Below, one piece after another: positions 36,918 through 38,514 of a DNA stretch of 38,514 nucleotides (position 1 is the first letter of the stretch; the number at the start of each line of letters is the position of its first letter). A program made the translations under genes and the position numbers. The notes beneath the pieces are model-generated. The model was given only the letters and a program-made list of their open reading frames with translations, did not search any database and was not told the DNA's origin. This stretch comes from Streptomyces ureilyticus (GTDB lineage Bacteria; Actinomycetota; Actinomycetes; Streptomycetales; Streptomycetaceae). Location: the NCBI RefSeq assembly GCF_011045025.1, contig NZ_JAAKZX010000088.1:1-38514 (forward strand). The letters are read 5' to 3'.

Positions 36918-37012
36918 ACCCTCATGCAAGATCGAGGCTACTACAGGGAATTTCAGCAGGCATCGTGAGTCGCGAGAGCTGAAAAATATCCCGCGAAGAA
37001 TCCCGAGAGGGA

Positions 37013-37072
37013 GTCGAAGCTCCGTTGTTCGCGGATGGGCTCACCGCCCTATCGCTTCAACGGAGCTTCGAC
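37013..37072 (-). terminator. 15-bp perfect inverted repeat, probable terminator of the secreted-protein gene
   Basis: GTCGAAGCTCCGTTG (37013-37027) is perfectly repeated in inverted form at 37058-37072, with a 30-base centre that can fold further as GAT-GGGC/GCCC-ATC. It lies 36 bases past the stop of the minus-strand secreted-protein gene, the position of a terminator, but the long loop is unusual. A mobile-element end is the alternative. The stretch 36772-37108 has no gene. Confidence 0.55.
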
Positions 37073-37108
37073 CTATCCCACCCTGCAACCTGCGAGTATA
37101 TTCCTTCT

Positions 37109-37552
37109 TTAGCCGGCCAGGCTCTTCCATCGTGAGCACTTAACAGGTGTCGGGTCGCTCGCTCCGTCGACTGTGCACACCCGCATGCGGAATGCGGACC
37201 CGAGGGGTACGCCGCCCGGGATTTTGAACTGGGTGGAGACGCCGTCTCCGGCTACGTAATGGGTTCCGGGTCTCATGGTGACCCAGGAGCCATCGATTAT
37301 GTTGGCTCCTTGGATCTGGGACCGGACGCCGTGCCCGTCAGCGCACGAGTCCCAGAGGCGGAAAGTGTCGCTGCTGTCAACGAAGTAGAGCTTCGCTACT
37401 TCGTGAGGTCCACCGATAGATCCACGGCAGTTGACACTCGAATTATTCAGCGATACAGAGTGGTCGGAAGCCGAGGCTGCGCCGCTGAAGCTAATCGCGA
37501 CAACGGGGGCAGCTAGAGCAGCTGCGATTCGAAGTGTCCATTTGCTTGCCAT
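37109..37552 (-). CDS. Small secreted four-cysteine protein
   Basis: I do not recognise a family. The 147-aa product starts with a typical signal peptide (MASKWTLRI, then a hydrophobic core ending GAASASD), with cleavage probably just before or after the SDHS. The mature chain of about 115 residues is polar, with four cysteines at intervals that would allow two disulfides (in VNCRG, WDSCAD, RVCTV and VKCSR). AAAGGGG lies six bases before the ATG at 37552. It is flanked by transposase remnants, and the region has clearly lower GC than the rest of the window, which suggests transfer. It could be an effector, inhibitor or immunity-type protein, but nothing shows which. Confidence 0.75.
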   Translation of the reverse strand: MASKWTLRIAAALAAPVVAISFSGAASASDHSVSLNNSSVNCRGSIGGPHEVAKLYFVDSSDTFRLWDSCADGHGVRSQIQGANIIDGSWVTMRPGTHYVAGDGVSTQFKIPGGVPLGSAFRMRVCTVDGASDPTPVKCSRWKSLAG

Positions 37553-37705
37553 GATTTTCCCCTTTTGTTTTCGGTCATCCCAGAGTCGACTACATCGGCT
37601 CAAGTCGCAAGGAATTTTTATCAGTGCAGCAGTGACCCCTGTCAAGGGTTTACTGTGAGGAAGATCGAAATCCGCAGGAATCTGAGGTTAATTTGAGGTT
37701 CCGGA

Positions 37706-37753
37706 AGGCAGATCACCCGCACTTCTAAAAGGCAGATCACCCGCACTTCTAAA
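37706..37753 (+). repeat. Perfect 24-bp tandem duplication
   Basis: Two copies of a 24-bp unit beginning AGGCAGATCACC and ending in CACTTCTAAA lie head to tail at 37706-37729 and 37730-37753. It lies about 60 bp below the stop of the minus-strand transposase fragment and may be a duplicated IS end. The rest of 37553-37816 shows no gene. Confidence 0.8.
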
Positions 37754-37816
37754 GCGGTGTGTTATGCTCCAACGAACCTTTCTCGGTAACGTCTCGTGAC
37801 GGTTTGTGATCTCCGC

Positions 37817-38050
37817 TCAGGTGGTGCGGTCGTGTTCGAGCAGGACGAGGGCGGCGCGGGCGATCCGGGTGATGGCTGCGGGGTCGATGCTGACCCGTCG
37901 CAGGGCCTTGAAGGTGGCCTTGAGCAGGGCGTTGGCGTGCTCGGCAACAGCCAGGACACCTCGGATCACGGCATTGAACGCCTTGTCGGGCTCGGTGAGT
38001 TCTCTGCCCTTGGGTTTCTTGACCGGGTGGCGGAAGCCGGGACCGGCGTT
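37817..38050 (-). pseudogene. C-terminal remnant of a DDE transposase (IS5-like family)
   Basis: About 75 codons encode the end of a DDE_Tnp_4-type transposase: KKPKGRELTEPDKAFN, an AEHANALLKATFKALRRVS segment and a final LVLLEHDRTT before the stop at 37817. The frame runs open further upstream, but from about position 38050 onward its translation is only the antisense of the IS1380 fragment. The catalytic part is therefore missing. Assignment to a specific IS family is tentative. Confidence 0.75.
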
Positions 38051-38054
38051 TCTC

Positions 38055-38251
38055 TGGATGCCCCTACTCGCCTGACCGGCCAAGCCCGGCTCTGGGAGTC
38101 CCGCCGCCTGCGGCTTCGGCTGTTCTCCACAGCCGCCCAGCTCATCACCACCGGCCGCCGCCGCATCCTCCGCCTCGCCAGGCACTGGCCCTGGACCGAC
38201 GTGATCACCGATGCCCTGGACCGGCTCCACGCCCTCCCGAACCCCGGCTGA
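38055..38251 (+). pseudogene. C-terminal remnant of a second IS1380-family transposase
   Basis: The fragment encodes the last 65 or so residues of an IS1380 transposase, from WMPLLA through TGQARLWESRRLRLRLF to PNPG and the stop at 38249-38251. A one-base deletion breaks the frame near 38073. It closely resembles the end of the remnant at 36560-36771, and about 24 bp beyond the stop also match there, so the IS boundary lies past the stop in both. It abuts the opposite-strand DDE fragment directly. Confidence 0.85.
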
Positions 38252-38514
38252 CCAGCAGCGTTCCATCCCTGCGTTTCCGCGCCGAGCGGACCTCACGTTC
38301 CGGGAAGAAGACGTACATCCAGCTGTCGCACGTGGCGGACTGGGCGATCGTCGACCGCTTGAAGCAGCGCCCCTAGGCCTTCCTAGTACTGCAGCAGGGT
38401 TTTGCTGTCCAACCTGGGATGATGTCGGGCGGCTGGAGAGTATCGGGCTGATGGCTGGTCAGGGGCGGTCTCGTGGAGGCCGCCCCTCGGGCCCCGCATT
38501 CAGAACCCCTCGTC
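38252..38514. other. Right edge without a recognised gene; contains a strong hairpin
   Basis: A plus-strand frame encodes GKKTYIQLSHVADWAIVD (38310-38363) and a stop at 38374-38376. It looks like the tail of a degraded gene that I cannot name. At 38461-38487 a 12-bp stem with one G-U pair and a 3-base loop (AGGGGCGG with CCGCCCCT at its base) is the clearest structure. It may be a terminator or an IS border. Confidence 0.5.

Overview
The window is a high-GC actinobacterial chromosome segment that I assign to Streptomyces. Codon use is strongly G/C-biased at third positions, GTG starts are common, and the gene order resembles, from memory, the S. coelicolor region around nrdJ-nrdR-lexA through miaA-miaB to gluABCD. 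No search was run. I see no tRNA or rRNA gene and no CRISPR array.

Layout. Positions 1-5800 hold a TerD-family gene, then nrdJ and nrdR on the minus strand facing lexA across a 530-bp control region. That region carries a pair of NrdR boxes and a LexA (SOS) box. Positions 5825-12407 are a minus-strand run: a siderophore-type aminotransferase, an NIS (IucA/IucC) synthetase, an AlcB/IucB-type acyltransferase, and a DinG-type helicase. Positions 12730-25331 are mostly housekeeping: a secreted trypsin-like lipoprotein, hflX, an M1 peptidase, an RSH alarmone enzyme, dapF, a small membrane protein, miaA, two small plus-strand genes (one an MT0933-like antitoxin), a LigB-fold protein and miaB. Positions 25470-32332 hold an orphan TAXI binding protein, the sensor/regulator pair gluK-gluR, and the divergent glutamate importer gluABCD. 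Positions 32508-35299 carry an FAD monooxygenase, then a cysteine dioxygenase-rhodanese operon preceded by a short Cys-rich leader peptide. From about 35340 to the right edge the sequence is accessory: a decayed IS1380-type transposase, a lower-GC islet with one small secreted protein, a DDE transposase tail and a second IS1380 tail.

How the parts work together. NrdR and NrdJ link deoxynucleotide supply to nucleotide levels, and lexA lies beside them. The importer genes and gluKR form a sense-and-uptake module for glutamate. cdo and the rhodanese form a sulfur-handling operon that looks attenuated by cysteine translation.

Observations most worth a second look: (1) the siderophore-locus aminotransferase has Glu where the PLP-binding lysine belongs; (2) the cdo-rhodanese leader appears to start on its own GTG at the transcription start and ends in a cluster of Cys codons; (3) the RSH protein has altered synthetase motifs but an intact hydrolase; (4) the IS-bounded low-GC islet encodes a small secreted four-Cys protein followed by a 15-bp perfect inverted repeat.
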